From Alphaproteobacteria bacterium (GTDB lineage Bacteria > Pseudomonadota > Alphaproteobacteria > Caulobacterales > Maricaulaceae), in assembly GCA_024742735.1 (NCBI GenBank), contig JANSXV010000004.1:62001-126000 (forward strand): 64,000 nucleotides of DNA. Direction: 5' to 3'. Both the position numbers and the translations under genes were made by a program. Each line of letters begins with the position of its first letter. The stretch's first letter is position 1. The notes under the pieces were generated by a model. It was not told where the DNA came from. It did not search any database and saw only the letters and a program-made list of their open reading frames with translations. Shown in pieces: positions 17,197-26,405 of the stretch.

Positions 17197-18864
17197 TCAC
17201 TCCCCGCGTCCGCCCCGGTTCAGGGCCGCCTGGGCGCTGGCGCTTTCAGCCAGGCGCGCCAGCTGGACGAACTCGGCGCGATAGCCGAACGGGTCCTCGC
17301 CGCGTGCGCCTTGGGCGATCTCAATGACGTCGTCATAGCCAAACTCATTGAGGAACGGATCCCCGCGCAGGAGCTGGGCGTAGCCGGCCGCGGCGACGGC
17401 GAAGCGCACCTCCGGGTCGGCCTGAGCGAACAGGCTTGTGTGGGCGTCGGTGACCGGCGCCTCGATCAGGCGGCTTTCATCCTCGCCGGGCTGCTTGTAG
17501 CGGATGCGCAGGAAGGCGAACTCGCCGTCCGGATCGCCGGCCGCGTGTTCGCTTTGATAGCGCAGCGGCTCGATCATGCGCGCCGGGCTGTCCGGCGGCG
17601 TGATCTCGTAGATGGCGGTGACGGAGTGGCCCGACCCGATCTCGCCGGCGTCCACAGCGTCATTGTTGAAGTCGGCCCGGTCCAGAGCGCGCGTCTCGTA
17701 CCCGATCAGGCGGTACTCGGCGACGCGGGCGGGATTGAACTCGACCTGGATCTTCACGTCGTTCGCGATGGGAAAAAGCGTGGAGCTGGCTTCCTCCACC
17801 AGCAGGCGGCGCGCCTCCTGGAGGGTATCCACATAGCCCGCCGTTCCGTTGCCGGCCTGGGCGATGGTCTGCATCAGCGCGTCGTTATAGTTCCCGCGCC
17901 CGAACCCCATGACCGACAGATAGATGCCGGTCTCGCGCTTACGGGCGACGAAGTCCTCCAGGCGCTCGTCCTGGGTGATCCCCACATTGAAGTCGCCGTC
18001 GGTGACCATGATCACGCGGTTGACGGCCTCCTCATCGAAATTGCGCTCGGCCATGGCGTAGGCCAGGCGCAGGCCCTCTCCGCCGGCGGTGGAGCCGCCT
18101 GCGCTCAAGGTGTCGAGCGCGGCTTCGATCCGGCCGCGCTCGGAGACCGGGGTGGGTTCCAGCACCACGCCGGAGGCGCTGGCGTAGACCACGATGGAGA
18201 TGGTGTCGTCGGGATCCATCTCGCCCATCATCATGCGCAGGCCCTGAATGGCCAGCGGCAGCTTGTCGGGCGAACTCATGGAGCCGGAGACGTCGATCAG
18301 GAACACCAGATTGGCGCGCGGCCGCTCCTCCGGGATCACGTCATAGCCCTGGATGCCGATATGCAGCAGCTGCGTATCCGGATTCCACGGATTGTCGGTG
18401 ACGGTCGTCGTCGCAGCGAACGGGGCGTCGATGCTGTCCGGCAGCGGATAGGCGTAGTCGAAATAATTGATGACTTCCTCCGGCCGGATCGCATCGGTCG
18501 GCGGCAGGACGCCGTCATTGAGATAGCTGCGCGCCACGGCGTAGCTGGCGGTGTCCACATCGACCGAGAAGGTCGAGACCGGTTCTTCGGCCACAGCGAC
18601 GACCGGGTTGGCGTCGACGTCCTCGTATTCCTCCCGGTCGATATCGCCGGGAACGGGCTGGGGCATGGGCGGAGCGACCTCCATGGCCAGCCTCGCCCCG
18701 GTGACGGTCAGGGCGTCGCCATACACCGGAGAGGCCATGGGCGGCGGGGGAGGCGGCGGGGGCGCCGGCGGCGGAGGCGGTGGCGCAATGCCGGTCTGGG
18801 ACTCACACGCGGCGAGAACTGTCAGCGCGGCGGCGGCCAGGAGGGCTTTGGTGCGAAGCGTCAT
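17197..18864 (-). CDS. Von Willebrand factor A domain lipoprotein, YfbK-like
   Basis: The 555-residue product starts at ATG 18864, after AAGGGA. It has a lipobox (VLAAC), a Pro-rich linker of some 20 residues, a VWF-associated N-terminal region (VSTFSVDVDTASYAVARSYL) and a VWA domain with an intact MIDAS (DVSGSMSS, then TDGDFN), followed by a C-terminal DUF3520-type region. The family binds divalent cations and is thought to mediate protein interactions in the envelope. Its function is unknown. A tandem Pro-rich stretch explains long spurious frames on the opposite strand. Confidence 0.86.
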   Translation of the reverse strand: MTLRTKALLAAAALTVLAACESQTGIAPPPPPPAPPPPPPPPMASPVYGDALTVTGARLAMEVAPPMPQPVPGDIDREEYEDVDANPVVAVAEEPVSTFSVDVDTASYAVARSYLNDGVLPPTDAIRPEEVINYFDYAYPLPDSIDAPFAATTTVTDNPWNPDTQLLHIGIQGYDVIPEERPRANLVFLIDVSGSMSSPDKLPLAIQGLRMMMGEMDPDDTISIVVYASASGVVLEPTPVSERGRIEAALDTLSAGGSTAGGEGLRLAYAMAERNFDEEAVNRVIMVTDGDFNVGITQDERLEDFVARKRETGIYLSVMGFGRGNYNDALMQTIAQAGNGTAGYVDTLQEARRLLVEEASSTLFPIANDVKIQVEFNPARVAEYRLIGYETRALDRADFNNDAVDAGEIGSGHSVTAIYEITPPDSPARMIEPLRYQSEHAAGDPDGEFAFLRIRYKQPGEDESRLIEAPVTDAHTSLFAQADPEVRFAVAAAGYAQLLRGDPFLNEFGYDDVIEIAQGARGEDPFGYRAEFVQLARLAESASAQAALNRGGRGE

Positions 18865-18942
18865 GGTGATGCGTCCCTTGCTAATGCCTGTCACGGGACA
18901 GGCTCAGCTCCGATTGGGGCGAAAGGACGGCCCGAACATGCG

Positions 18943-19710
18943 CTATTGCCGGCTGACAGCCTCTGTCAGGTTCTCCAACTCGACCCGCACCGTTGAGAGC
19001 GCCACTTCATCAACGCTGCGCGCCACCAGCGCCACGCCGCGCTTCAGCTCGCCGTTCCCCAGATCCTCAAACCACGGGTAGGAGCCGATCGAGACCTCCG
19101 GATGGGCCTCCTGCAGCTGGCGCAGATCTGCGGCGAGATCGCCCTCGCGCGCGTTCTCAAGCCGGACGGTGACCGAATGGGTGACTCGCCCCCGGGTCAG
19201 GCGCGGAGCGACGTCTTCCAGCATGCCGCGCGTGATCTTGGGCACGCCGGCCATGACGAAGACGTTCTCCACCTGAAAGCCCGGCGCGCCGGTGACCGGA
19301 TTATCGATCAGCACGGCGCCCTCAGGGATTCGCGCCATGCGCAGGCGGGCGTCCGTCAGCTCGGTCCCCGACTTCTCATACCAGCGCTCCAGGATCGCGC
19401 GGGCGTCCGCGCGGACGTCGATCGAGCGGTTGAACGCAGCCGCGATCGCGTCAGCGGTGATGTCGTCATGGGTCGGCCCGATCCCGCCGGTGGTGAACAC
19501 GTAGGTGCAGCGCTCCGACAGCGCCCGCACCGCCTCCACGATGGCGGCCTGCACGTCGGACACGATGCGCACTTCGCTGACATTGATCCCCAGCGGGGCG
19601 AGAAACTCCGCGATCTGCTGGACATTGATGTCCCGCGTGCGCCCGGACAGGATTTCATCCCCGATGACGACGATGCCGGCGGTGACGGCGTCGGCTGATG
19701 GCTCGCTCAT
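18943..19710 (-). CDS. CinA-like / molybdopterin-binding domain protein
   Basis: The 255-residue product has the MoCF-biosynthesis (MogA/CinA N-terminal) domain: GIVVIGDEILSGRT..DIN, TTGGIGPTHDDITADAIAAAF and NPVTGAPGFQVENVFVMAGVP. The C-terminal nicotinamide-nucleotide deamidase domain of full CinA is absent; the protein ends with a short alpha/beta tail. Stand-alone copies are often annotated as competence/damage-inducible CinA or FAD-related pyrophosphatase. It lies 84 bases from the divergent sfsA. Confidence 0.87.
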   Translation of the reverse strand: MSEPSADAVTAGIVVIGDEILSGRTRDINVQQIAEFLAPLGINVSEVRIVSDVQAAIVEAVRALSERCTYVFTTGGIGPTHDDITADAIAAAFNRSIDVRADARAILERWYEKSGTELTDARLRMARIPEGAVLIDNPVTGAPGFQVENVFVMAGVPKITRGMLEDVAPRLTRGRVTHSVTVRLENAREGDLAADLRQLQEAHPEVSIGSYPWFEDLGNGELKRGVALVARSVDEVALSTVRVELENLTEAVSRQ

Positions 19711-19793
19711 GGCTTGCTCCGATTGATGCGGCGCGCTTGCGCGCGGGTTCGGCGGGACTATGGTCCGCCCGGCCCGCCAGTCAAAGATGATCC

Positions 19794-20495
19794 ATGCGTT
19801 TTTCCGCCCCCCTCAAACCCGCCCGCCTGATCAAGCGCTACAAGCGCTTTCTCGCCGATGTGGCGCTGGATGAGGGCGGCGAGGTGACGGCCCACTGCCC
19901 CAATCCCGGCTCCATGATGGGCCTGAAAGCGCCGGGCCTGCGATGCTGGGTTTCGGTTCATGACGATCCCAGGCGCAAGCTGAAACACACGCTGGAACTG
20001 GTCGAGGCGGACGGTGCGCTGGTCGCCATGAACACACAGAATCCCAACAAGATCGCCGAGGAAGCCATTACGGCAGGCCGCATTGCGCCGCTGACCGGCT
20101 ATGCCTCCCTGCGCCGCGAAGTGAAGTATGGCGAGAACTCCCGGATCGATCTCCTGCTGGAAGACCCCGCCCGTCCGCCCTCCTGGGTCGAGGTGAAGAA
20201 CTGCCACCTCATGCGCACGCCGGGTCTCGCCGAGTTTCCCGACAGCGTCACGACGCGCGGCGCCAAGCATCTGGGTGAGCTGATCAAGCGCGTTGAAGCC
20301 GGCGACCGGGCCGTGCAGCTTTTCATCGTCCAGCGCCCGGACTGCAATCGCCTCAGCCCGGCGCGGGATCTGGACCCGGTCTACGCGCAGGCTCTGGAGG
20401 CCGCGAAGTCGGCGGGTGTCGAAATCCTGGCCTATGGCTGCCGGATCGATCTGACGGGTGTGGAGCTGGGCGCGCCCATGGAGGTGGTTCTGTGA
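19794..20495 (+). CDS. sfsA: SfsA family DNA-binding/nuclease protein
   Basis: The 233-residue product has the family's N-terminal RLIKRYKRFLADV, the HCPNPGSM(M) motif, the NTQNPN motif and SRIDLLLED..WVEVKNCHL, the PD-(D/E)XK-like core (D..E-x-K). SfsA was named for maltose-gene stimulation in E. coli and was later shown to resemble nucleases. Its stop overlaps the GTG of the next gene by four bases, implying coupling. Confidence 0.93.
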   Translation: MRFSAPLKPARLIKRYKRFLADVALDEGGEVTAHCPNPGSMMGLKAPGLRCWVSVHDDPRRKLKHTLELVEADGALVAMNTQNPNKIAEEAITAGRIAPLTGYASLRREVKYGENSRIDLLLEDPARPPSWVEVKNCHLMRTPGLAEFPDSVTTRGAKHLGELIKRVEAGDRAVQLFIVQRPDCNRLSPARDLDPVYAQALEAAKSAGVEILAYGCRIDLTGVELGAPMEVVL

Positions 20496-20983
20496 GCGGA
20501 CAGATGAGTGACGAAGGCTGGGACCTGCCCCGCCCCTTCGTGCTTCGCGTCACCGCGCAGGCTGGCGACATTGATGATTTCGGCCATGTGAACAACGCAG
20601 TCTATCTGCGCTGGGCCGACGAGACCGGCTGGGCCCACTGGGAAGCTGACGGCCACACCCGCCAGCTGTGCCGGGATCTCGATCGCGGCATGGCGATCAT
20701 GCGCACTGAAGCCGATTATCTGGGCCATGTCCGCGACGGGGAGGCGATCGACTGCGCGGTCTGGATCGCGGTCTCCGACGGCCGCCTTCGCGCGGAACGC
20801 TGGTACCAGTTCCGCCGGGTCAGCGACGGAGAGACGGTGTTCCGCGCCGTGACGAAGCTCGTCAGCTTCCAGCTCTCCACCGGAAAACCGGCCCGCATGA
20901 CCGGCGCCTTCGCCGAGCACTACGCGAAGCCGTCGCCCGATCTCGCCGGGGCGGCCGCGCGCATGACCGAAAAGTCACATTGA
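20492..20983 (+). CDS. Acyl-CoA thioesterase, hot-dog fold (4HBT)
   Basis: The 163-residue product carries the 4HBT motif AGDIDDFGHVNNAVYLRWAD, whose aspartate is the usual catalytic residue, and a later RTEADYLGHVRDGEAI strand. It probably hydrolyses acyl-CoA or hydroxybenzoyl-CoA-type thioesters; the substrate is not predictable. The GTG at 20492 overlaps the sfsA stop; ATG 20504 is an alternative. Confidence 0.88.
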   Translation: MSGQMSDEGWDLPRPFVLRVTAQAGDIDDFGHVNNAVYLRWADETGWAHWEADGHTRQLCRDLDRGMAIMRTEADYLGHVRDGEAIDCAVWIAVSDGRLRAERWYQFRRVSDGETVFRAVTKLVSFQLSTGKPARMTGAFAEHYAKPSPDLAGAAARMTEKSH

Positions 20984-21038
20984 GCAGCCGTTTTTTGGCG
21001 TATACCTCAAACCAAACTCACATTCGGGGAGGGGTCCC

Positions 21039-22637
21039 ATGCGTTTCATTCTGACCGCCGCCGTGAGCACCCTTGCGCTGTCGGCCTGCACCACTGTCGC
21101 CGCTGAAACTGAAACCGCCGCTGCACCGGTTCCGGCGGTGAGCGCCGAGGCCATCGAGGCCCATATCCGCTTCCTGGCCGACGACGCCATGGAGGGCCGG
21201 GAGGCTGGCACGCGCGGCTATGACCTGGCGGCCAACTATGTCGAGGCGCAATACCGGGCGATCGGCCTGGAGCCGGGCGGCGAGACCGGCTACCGCGCCG
21301 AGGTGCCCCTGCAGACCATGACCACCGTGCCCGAAGCGGCCGGACTTGAAATCAATGGCGAAGCCTTGACGCCGGGCGAGCATTTCATCGTGTCCGCCTC
21401 GGCGGTTCACGATGAGAGCGACATCACCGCCCCGGCCGTGTTCGTCGGTCAGGGCATCGTGGCGCCGAGCCTGGGGATCAACGCTTATGAGGGCCTGGAC
21501 GTATCGGGGAAGATCGTCGTGATGCTCGCCGGCGCGCCCGATGGTCTGGCGTCTGACGTGGCCGCGCACCTGGGTTCAACGCGCACCCGCGCCCAGTTCG
21601 CCGCCGAGGCCGGCGCCATCGGCATCATCACCATTCCCGCCGAGGGCCTGACCCGCTGGCACTTCGAGCGCCAGGTCGCTTTCGCCGGCCGGCCCTCCAT
21701 GACCACGGCGGCCGCCGACAGCTCCGCCGGGCTGCAGGCTCAGGCCGCGATCTCCAACGGCGCGGCTGAAGCCCTGTTCGCAAACGCGCCGCAGAGCTTC
21801 GAAGCGGTCCTGGACGCCGCACTGAACGGGGAGCCCCTCGCAAGCTTCGACCTGAACGCCGTGGTCCGGATCGCTCAGGCGACGACGCGGGAGATGGTGT
21901 TCGACGACAATGTCATCGGCATCCTGCCCGGGACCGACCCGGCACTGGCTGACGAGCTGGTGGTGGTCACCGCCCACCTCGACCATATCGGCATCTGCCG
22001 CATGGAGGAGGCCGAGGACCGGATCTGCAACGGCGCGCTCGATAATGCGTCGGGAACTTCGATCATGATCGAGACCGCCCGGGCGCTCGCTGAAGCCGGC
22101 GGCGCCCGCCGCCCGATCGCCTTCGTGGCGCTGGCGGCCGAAGAGAAGGGCCTGCTGGGCTCGGCGCACATCGCCGCCAACCCGCCGGCGAGCTGGCCGC
22201 AAATGGTCGCCAACATCAATCTGGACATGCCGGTGATCCGCTACCGGTTCAACGATCTGATCGGCTTCGGGGCCGAACACTCTTCGGTGGGCGACGCCGC
22301 CGATGTCGCCGTGACGGCGCGCGGCCTGACCCTGACCCCGGACCCGCTGCCCGAACAGGCGCTGTTCACACGGTCCGACCACTACAACTTCGTGCGCGAG
22401 GGCGTGCCGTCCATCTTCCTGATGACCGGCTTCGACAGCCCCGACCCGGAAGACGACGAGGGCCAGGGCTTCCTGCGCTTCCTGGGCGGGGATTATCACG
22501 CTCCCGGCGACGAAATCGATCAGGTTCTCTTCGAGGAAGGCGCCAAGTTCGCCGAGCTGAACATGGCCATCATCGAAGCGGTCGCAAACGGCGATGAAAC
22601 GCCGAGCTGGCACGCGGACAGCTTCTTCAACCAGTAA
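21039..22637 (+). CDS. M28 family zinc aminopeptidase lipoprotein with PA domain
   Basis: The 532-residue product has a lipoprotein signal (LALSAC), an insert resembling a protease-associated domain (about residues 120-220) and an M28 peptidase domain. Zinc ligands and catalytic residues are visible: TAHLDH, NGALDNASGT, ALAAEEKGLLGS, NLDMP and the final DYHAPGDE. It is probably a periplasm- or outer-membrane-anchored aminopeptidase. A GGGGAGGGG-type site precedes the ATG. A GC-rich hairpin (22667-22696) follows. Confidence 0.92.
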   Translation: MRFILTAAVSTLALSACTTVAAETETAAAPVPAVSAEAIEAHIRFLADDAMEGREAGTRGYDLAANYVEAQYRAIGLEPGGETGYRAEVPLQTMTTVPEAAGLEINGEALTPGEHFIVSASAVHDESDITAPAVFVGQGIVAPSLGINAYEGLDVSGKIVVMLAGAPDGLASDVAAHLGSTRTRAQFAAEAGAIGIITIPAEGLTRWHFERQVAFAGRPSMTTAAADSSAGLQAQAAISNGAAEALFANAPQSFEAVLDAALNGEPLASFDLNAVVRIAQATTREMVFDDNVIGILPGTDPALADELVVVTAHLDHIGICRMEEAEDRICNGALDNASGTSIMIETARALAEAGGARRPIAFVALAAEEKGLLGSAHIAANPPASWPQMVANINLDMPVIRYRFNDLIGFGAEHSSVGDAADVAVTARGLTLTPDPLPEQALFTRSDHYNFVREGVPSIFLMTGFDSPDPEDDEGQGFLRFLGGDYHAPGDEIDQVLFEEGAKFAELNMAIIEAVANGDETPSWHADSFFNQ

Positions 22638-22666
22638 GACGGGCCTGCATCGACATGAACTCGGCG

Positions 22667-22696
22667 CGGCGCGGGCGTTTCATATCGCCCGCGCCG
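22667..22696 (+). terminator. GC-rich hairpin between the M28 peptidase gene and map
   Basis: An 11-bp perfect stem (CGGCGCGGGCG / CGCCCGCGCCG) has an eight-base loop TTTCATAT. Only TGTT follows, so it is a weak candidate terminator or an RNA processing barrier. Confidence 0.5.
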
Positions 22697-22730
22697 TGTT
22701 AAAAGGCGCGTGAACGGTTTGGAGCAGGAT

Positions 22731-23564
22731 GTGACCGAGAACCTCGCCGAAGACGCCGCGCCGGTGCGCGACGGCCAGATCAAGCGCCACGGGCCGGACG
22801 GCTTTGCAGGCATGCGCAAGGCGGGCCGCATCTCGGCCGAAGCGCTGGACCTGCTGGTCGATGTGGTGAAGCCGGGCGTGACCACCAACGAGATCGACGA
22901 TCTGGTGCGCGCGCACTTCCTGAAGAATGGTGCGGTCCCGGCGACGCTCTTCTATCGCGGCTACACCAAGTCCAGCTGCACCTCGATCAATCACGTGGTC
23001 TGTCACGGCATTCCCAATGACAAGCCGCTGAAGGACGGGGATATCGTCAATATCGACGTGACCTGCATCAAGGACGGCTGGCACGGCGACACCAGTCGCA
23101 AGTATTTCGTCGGCGAGCCGCGCCGCAAGGCCGAGCGCCTGGTGGAAGTGACCTATGAAGCCATGATGCGCGGCATCGACGAGATTCGCCCTGGAAACAC
23201 GTTCGGCGATATCGGGCGGGCGATTCAGGATCACGCCGAAAGCCAGCGCTACGCCATCGTGCGCGATTTCTGCGGCCATGGTCTGGGCAAGCTGTTCCAC
23301 GATGCGCCGAACGTGCTGCACTTTGACGATCCGGGCTTCTCCACCGCCGTGCTGGAGCCGGGCATGTTCTTCACCGTCGAGCCGATGCTGAACGCGGGAA
23401 GGGCCAGCGTGAAGGTCCTCGCCGACGGCTGGACGGCGGTGACCCGCGACAAGTCCCTGTCCGCCCAGTTCGAGCATTCTGTGGGCGTGACCGAGGACGG
23501 GGTGGAGATCTTCACCAAGAGCCCGGCCGGACTGGACCATCCCCCTTACCTGCCCAAGCGCTGA
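22731..23564 (+). CDS. map: Methionine aminopeptidase, type I
   Basis: This metalloenzyme removes initiator methionine. Five metal ligands are visible in NIDVTCIKDGWHGDTSR (two aspartates), GHGLGKLFHDAPNV (histidine), FFTVEPMLN and QFEHSVGVTED (glutamates). A GTG at 22731, six bases after GGAG at 22721-22724, is the best start; a GTG at 22710 is also open. The N-terminal tail is longer than in E. coli. A short membrane-protein frame follows closely. Confidence 0.94.
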   Translation: MTENLAEDAAPVRDGQIKRHGPDGFAGMRKAGRISAEALDLLVDVVKPGVTTNEIDDLVRAHFLKNGAVPATLFYRGYTKSSCTSINHVVCHGIPNDKPLKDGDIVNIDVTCIKDGWHGDTSRKYFVGEPRRKAERLVEVTYEAMMRGIDEIRPGNTFGDIGRAIQDHAESQRYAIVRDFCGHGLGKLFHDAPNVLHFDDPGFSTAVLEPGMFFTVEPMLNAGRASVKVLADGWTAVTRDKSLSAQFEHSVGVTEDGVEIFTKSPAGLDHPPYLPKR

Positions 23565-23573
23565 GGCCGCGCT

Positions 23574-23732
23574 GTGCTGGAGCTGACGCTTCTGCTGTTG
23601 GCGGGCGCGGGCATGTTGTTCTTCCTGCTGCGCCCACGCCGCCAGGCGAGCGTGGACAAGGCCGCCGAGGCGGCGCGCCGCGCCGTCGAGGCCCGCGTAG
23701 CGAAGCGGGACACTGACGACAAGGCGCGCTGA
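23574..23732 (+). CDS. Small single-pass membrane protein (putative)
   Basis: A GTG-initiated 52-codon frame nine bases after map reads MLELTLLLLAGAGMLFFLLR, then a charged helical tail rich in Ala, Arg and Lys. One transmembrane helix with a cytoplasmic amphipathic tail is predicted. No family is recognised and no clear ribosome-binding site is seen, but the length, spacing and strongly amphipathic tail are gene-like. Confidence 0.45.
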   Translation: MLELTLLLLAGAGMLFFLLRPRRQASVDKAAEAARRAVEARVAKRDTDDKAR

Positions 23733-23795
23733 GCGCTGGACAGGGCGCCGGCGCCGTCTACCCTCCCCCGCAAAGCAAGCTATCGGAGTAGCGCC

Positions 23796-24803
23796 ATGAT
23801 CCGCGCGTGGGCCGCCAACGAAGCCGCCGGAGCCTTCGAACTCGCCGAGTATGATCCCGGCGCCATGAAGTCCGACGATGTCGAGATCGCGGTTGAAAGC
23901 TGCGGGCTCTGCCATTCCGACATGTCGCTGTATGAAGACGAATGGGGCGTGACGAAGTTCCCCTTCGTGGGCGGCCATGAAGTCGTCGGCACGATCAGCA
24001 AGGTCGGCGATGCGGTCACGACCCTGAAACCCGGCGACAAGGTCGGCGTGGGCTGGTTTTCGCGCTCCTGCCTGACCTGCAATCCGTGCATGGGCGGCGA
24101 TCACAATATGTGCCGCAGCGTCGAACAGATCGCCGTGGGCCGCTATGGCGGCTTCGCCGAAGCCGTGCGGGTCCAGGCGAGCTGGGCCAATAAGCTGCCT
24201 GAAGACCTCAAACCCGAAGACGCCGGGCCGCTGTTCTGCGGCGGCATCACGGTCTTCAATCCGCTGGTTCAGTTCGGCGTTCGCCCGACCGACAAGGTCG
24301 GCGTGATCGGCATCGGCGGGCTCGGCCACCTGGCGCTGCAATTCCTCAACGCCTGGGGCTGCGAGGTGACGGCCTTTACCTCCACCGGCGCCAAGGCCGA
24401 AGAAGCGAAACAGCTCGGCGCCCACCGCGTGGTGAACAGCCGCGATGACGAGGCTCTGAAAGCCGAAGCCGGCCGGTACGACTTCATCCTGTCCACGGTC
24501 GCCTCCGACCTGAACTGGAGCCTGTATCTCAACGCGCTCGGCCCGCGCGGGCGCCTGCACACGGTCGGCGTGCCGCCCAAGCCGATCGCCGCCCACGCGG
24601 CCCAGCTGCTGGGTAACCAGCGCTCCATCTCCGGCTCGCCGCTGGGCAGCCCGGCCACCATCCGCCAGATGCTGGACTTCTGTGCGCGCCACGCCATCAG
24701 CCCGAAGGTCGAACGCCTGCCCATGAGCAGGATCGGCGAAGCCTTCCAGAAGCTGAAGGACGGAACCCCGCGCTACCGGATTGTTCTGGATAATGATTTC
24801 TAG
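23796..24803 (+). CDS. Zinc-dependent NAD(P)-linked alcohol/aldehyde dehydrogenase (CAD/YahK type)
   Basis: A 335-residue medium-chain dehydrogenase. The catalytic zinc site is C-G-L-C-H-S-D with GGHEVVG, and the structural zinc site is the cysteine group CLTCNPCMGGDHNMC. The Rossmann loop is VGVIGIGGLGHLALQF. The family reduces aldehydes with NADPH. AGGAG-type spacing precedes the ATG at 23796. It stands alone; the physiological substrate is not predictable. Confidence 0.92.
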   Translation: MIRAWAANEAAGAFELAEYDPGAMKSDDVEIAVESCGLCHSDMSLYEDEWGVTKFPFVGGHEVVGTISKVGDAVTTLKPGDKVGVGWFSRSCLTCNPCMGGDHNMCRSVEQIAVGRYGGFAEAVRVQASWANKLPEDLKPEDAGPLFCGGITVFNPLVQFGVRPTDKVGVIGIGGLGHLALQFLNAWGCEVTAFTSTGAKAEEAKQLGAHRVVNSRDDEALKAEAGRYDFILSTVASDLNWSLYLNALGPRGRLHTVGVPPKPIAAHAAQLLGNQRSISGSPLGSPATIRQMLDFCARHAISPKVERLPMSRIGEAFQKLKDGTPRYRIVLDNDF

Positions 24804-24927
24804 GGCTGGAAGGCCCGGTTCGCCGACGGCCGGTGATCTCACGGAATCGGTGCGTTGAGTGAGATGCTCAGATCAGGCGCTCTCCATGCGTGCGACGAAC
24901 ATGTCGGACTGTTTTGGAGAGGGAGCC

Positions 24928-25110
24928 ATGGGATCGAGACGGGAAATCCTCAAAAAGCGAGCAAGATTGGTTGCATTACGCGATCGTGCCAAAGAGCGGT
25001 GCGATGAGTTAGCCAAGGCGTCGGATGAAGCTGCGTTCCAAAGTGCATGGGCTGATTGGAAGATGCTTGATGACGAATGCAGAGAGTTGTGGCGGGCAGC
25101 CAACACTTGA
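24928..25110 (+). CDS. Hypothetical small charged protein
   Basis: A 60-residue product starting at ATG 24928, preceded by GAGAGGGAG (24917-24925), which fixes this start over the longer open frame. It is helical and highly charged (SRREILKKRARLVALRDRAKERC...) and could be a coiled coil. GC and codon use are clearly lower than in the neighbours. No family is recognised. A palindromic repeat follows it immediately. Confidence 0.55.
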   Translation: MGSRREILKKRARLVALRDRAKERCDELAKASDEAAFQSAWADWKMLDDECRELWRAANT

Positions 25111-25123
25111 GAACCATGTGATG

Positions 25124-25255
25124 CCCTCCCCTTCTCCCCCTCCCAGGGGGAGAAGGTCGGGATGAGGGGGTGAGGCGAAAACGGTCACCGGCGCTGCCGA
25201 AGTAACCGCCGCACACCCCTCACCCTTACCCGCTCCCCTCCTGGAGGGGAGAGGG
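25124..25255. repeat. Palindromic repeat of the CCCTC-ACCC family
   Basis: Two hairpins flank a 70-base centre: CTTCTCCCCC at 25131-25140 pairs perfectly with GGGGGAGAAG at 25146-25155, and CTCCCCTCC at 25233-25241 pairs with GGAGGGGAG at 25243-25251. The inner ends GGGATGAGGGGGTGAGG and CACCCCTCACCC are the same motifs that form the outer ends of the 5371 element, so the unit is arranged inside-out. Confidence 0.75.
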
Positions 25256-25265
25256 AAAATCGCCC

Positions 25266-26396
25266 TCAAGCCGCCCCGAAGCGCCCCTCGATCCCGCTGA
25301 CGACCGCGTCCGCCGCATCCTCCGGCGTGAGCGCCTGGGCGTAGCGGAAGCCCTGGCCGTAATCACACCCGAGCTCGGTACACAGCTCGGCGGCGGCGGG
25401 CGTTTCGATTCCTTCGGCCACGATCGTCATGGCGTAGCTGCGCGCGATCCGGACCACGCCGGAGATGATGGTGCGGGCGGACGGATCGGTCTCGGCCAGG
25501 CGCGTGAAATACTGGTCGATCTTCACGGTGTCGAAGGGGAAGCGGTCCAGCCGCGACAGCGAGGAATACCCGGTCCCGAAATCATCGAGCACCAGCGAAA
25601 ACCCGGCCTTGCGCAGCGCCTTCATGGCCGCTTCCGCCGCGTCGGGATCGCGCATGACCTCGGTCTCGGAGATCTCCAGCTTGAAGGCGTGAGCGGGCAG
25701 ACCGGCGTTTCGAACTTCATCGATCAGGCGGTCGGCGAAGTCCGGCGCGCACAGCTCGCTCGCCGTCGCGTTGGCGGCGACGAACAGAGTCTTCGCGTCC
25801 GGCCGAGCGATGCGCCAGGCCGAGGCGTCACGCGCCGCACAGCTGCGCACCGCATCGCCGATGGCGCCGATCAGGCCATGGTCGGCCGCCACGCCCATGA
25901 ACACGTCAGGCCCCAGCGCCGACCCGTCCGGGCGCTCCCAGCGGGCCAGCGCCTCAAAGCCGGCAAGCCGCCGGTCAACCAGCGCAATGACCGGCTGGTG
26001 GTGGGCGATGACCGCCCCGTCTTTCAACGCCTGACGCAAGGCGGTCTCTAGATCGAGCGCAGCCAGGCCGCCATCCGGACTGGCGCCGGCGGGCAGGATC
26101 AGCCCCCGCCAAATCCCGCCCTCCTCCGGACCTCCGATCAGGCGCACGTAGCGCAAGCGGCCGTCCTCGCCGATCAGGCGCACACGCGCGTCGATCCGGG
26201 CAGGGTCGCTCAAGGCGGACAGAAGGCTGCGATCACCCGGCGCCGCGCAGGCGGCGAGTTCGGTGAAGCGTTGCGAAGCCTGCACCGCACCAAGGCCATG
26301 ACGGGCCGCATCGCCCTCAAGGCGCAAGGCGTCGCCGCGAACTTCGACAGCCAGCGCGCCTGCAGCCCGGGCGGCGGTATCGAAAAGATCGATCAT
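25266..26396 (-). CDS. EAL-domain cyclic-di-GMP phosphodiesterase
   Basis: The C-terminal 250 residues are a complete EAL domain: FEALARWERPDG (EALxR), the NATASEL asparagine, EISETEVM, LDDFGTGYSSL, KIDQYF, VAEGIETPA and GQGFRYA. All metal-binding and catalytic residues are present, so it should hydrolyse c-di-GMP to pGpG. The N-terminal 110 residues form a divergent sensory-type region in which I do not recognise a domain. No GGDEF domain is present. It follows a GNAT acetyltransferase gene on the same strand. Confidence 0.92.
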   Translation of the reverse strand: MIDLFDTAARAAGALAVEVRGDALRLEGDAARHGLGAVQASQRFTELAACAAPGDRSLLSALSDPARIDARVRLIGEDGRLRYVRLIGGPEEGGIWRGLILPAGASPDGGLAALDLETALRQALKDGAVIAHHQPVIALVDRRLAGFEALARWERPDGSALGPDVFMGVAADHGLIGAIGDAVRSCAARDASAWRIARPDAKTLFVAANATASELCAPDFADRLIDEVRNAGLPAHAFKLEISETEVMRDPDAAEAAMKALRKAGFSLVLDDFGTGYSSLSRLDRFPFDTVKIDQYFTRLAETDPSARTIISGVVRIARSYAMTIVAEGIETPAAAELCTELGCDYGQGFRYAQALTPEDAADAVVSGIEGRFGAA

Positions 26397-26405
26397 AAGC
26401 GGGCC

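Noticed and set aside
17311-18996. Plus-strand open frame of 561 codons
   Set aside because: Antisense to the VWA lipoprotein gene, whose motifs (lipobox, MIDAS) are clear. Composition is that of a shadow frame.
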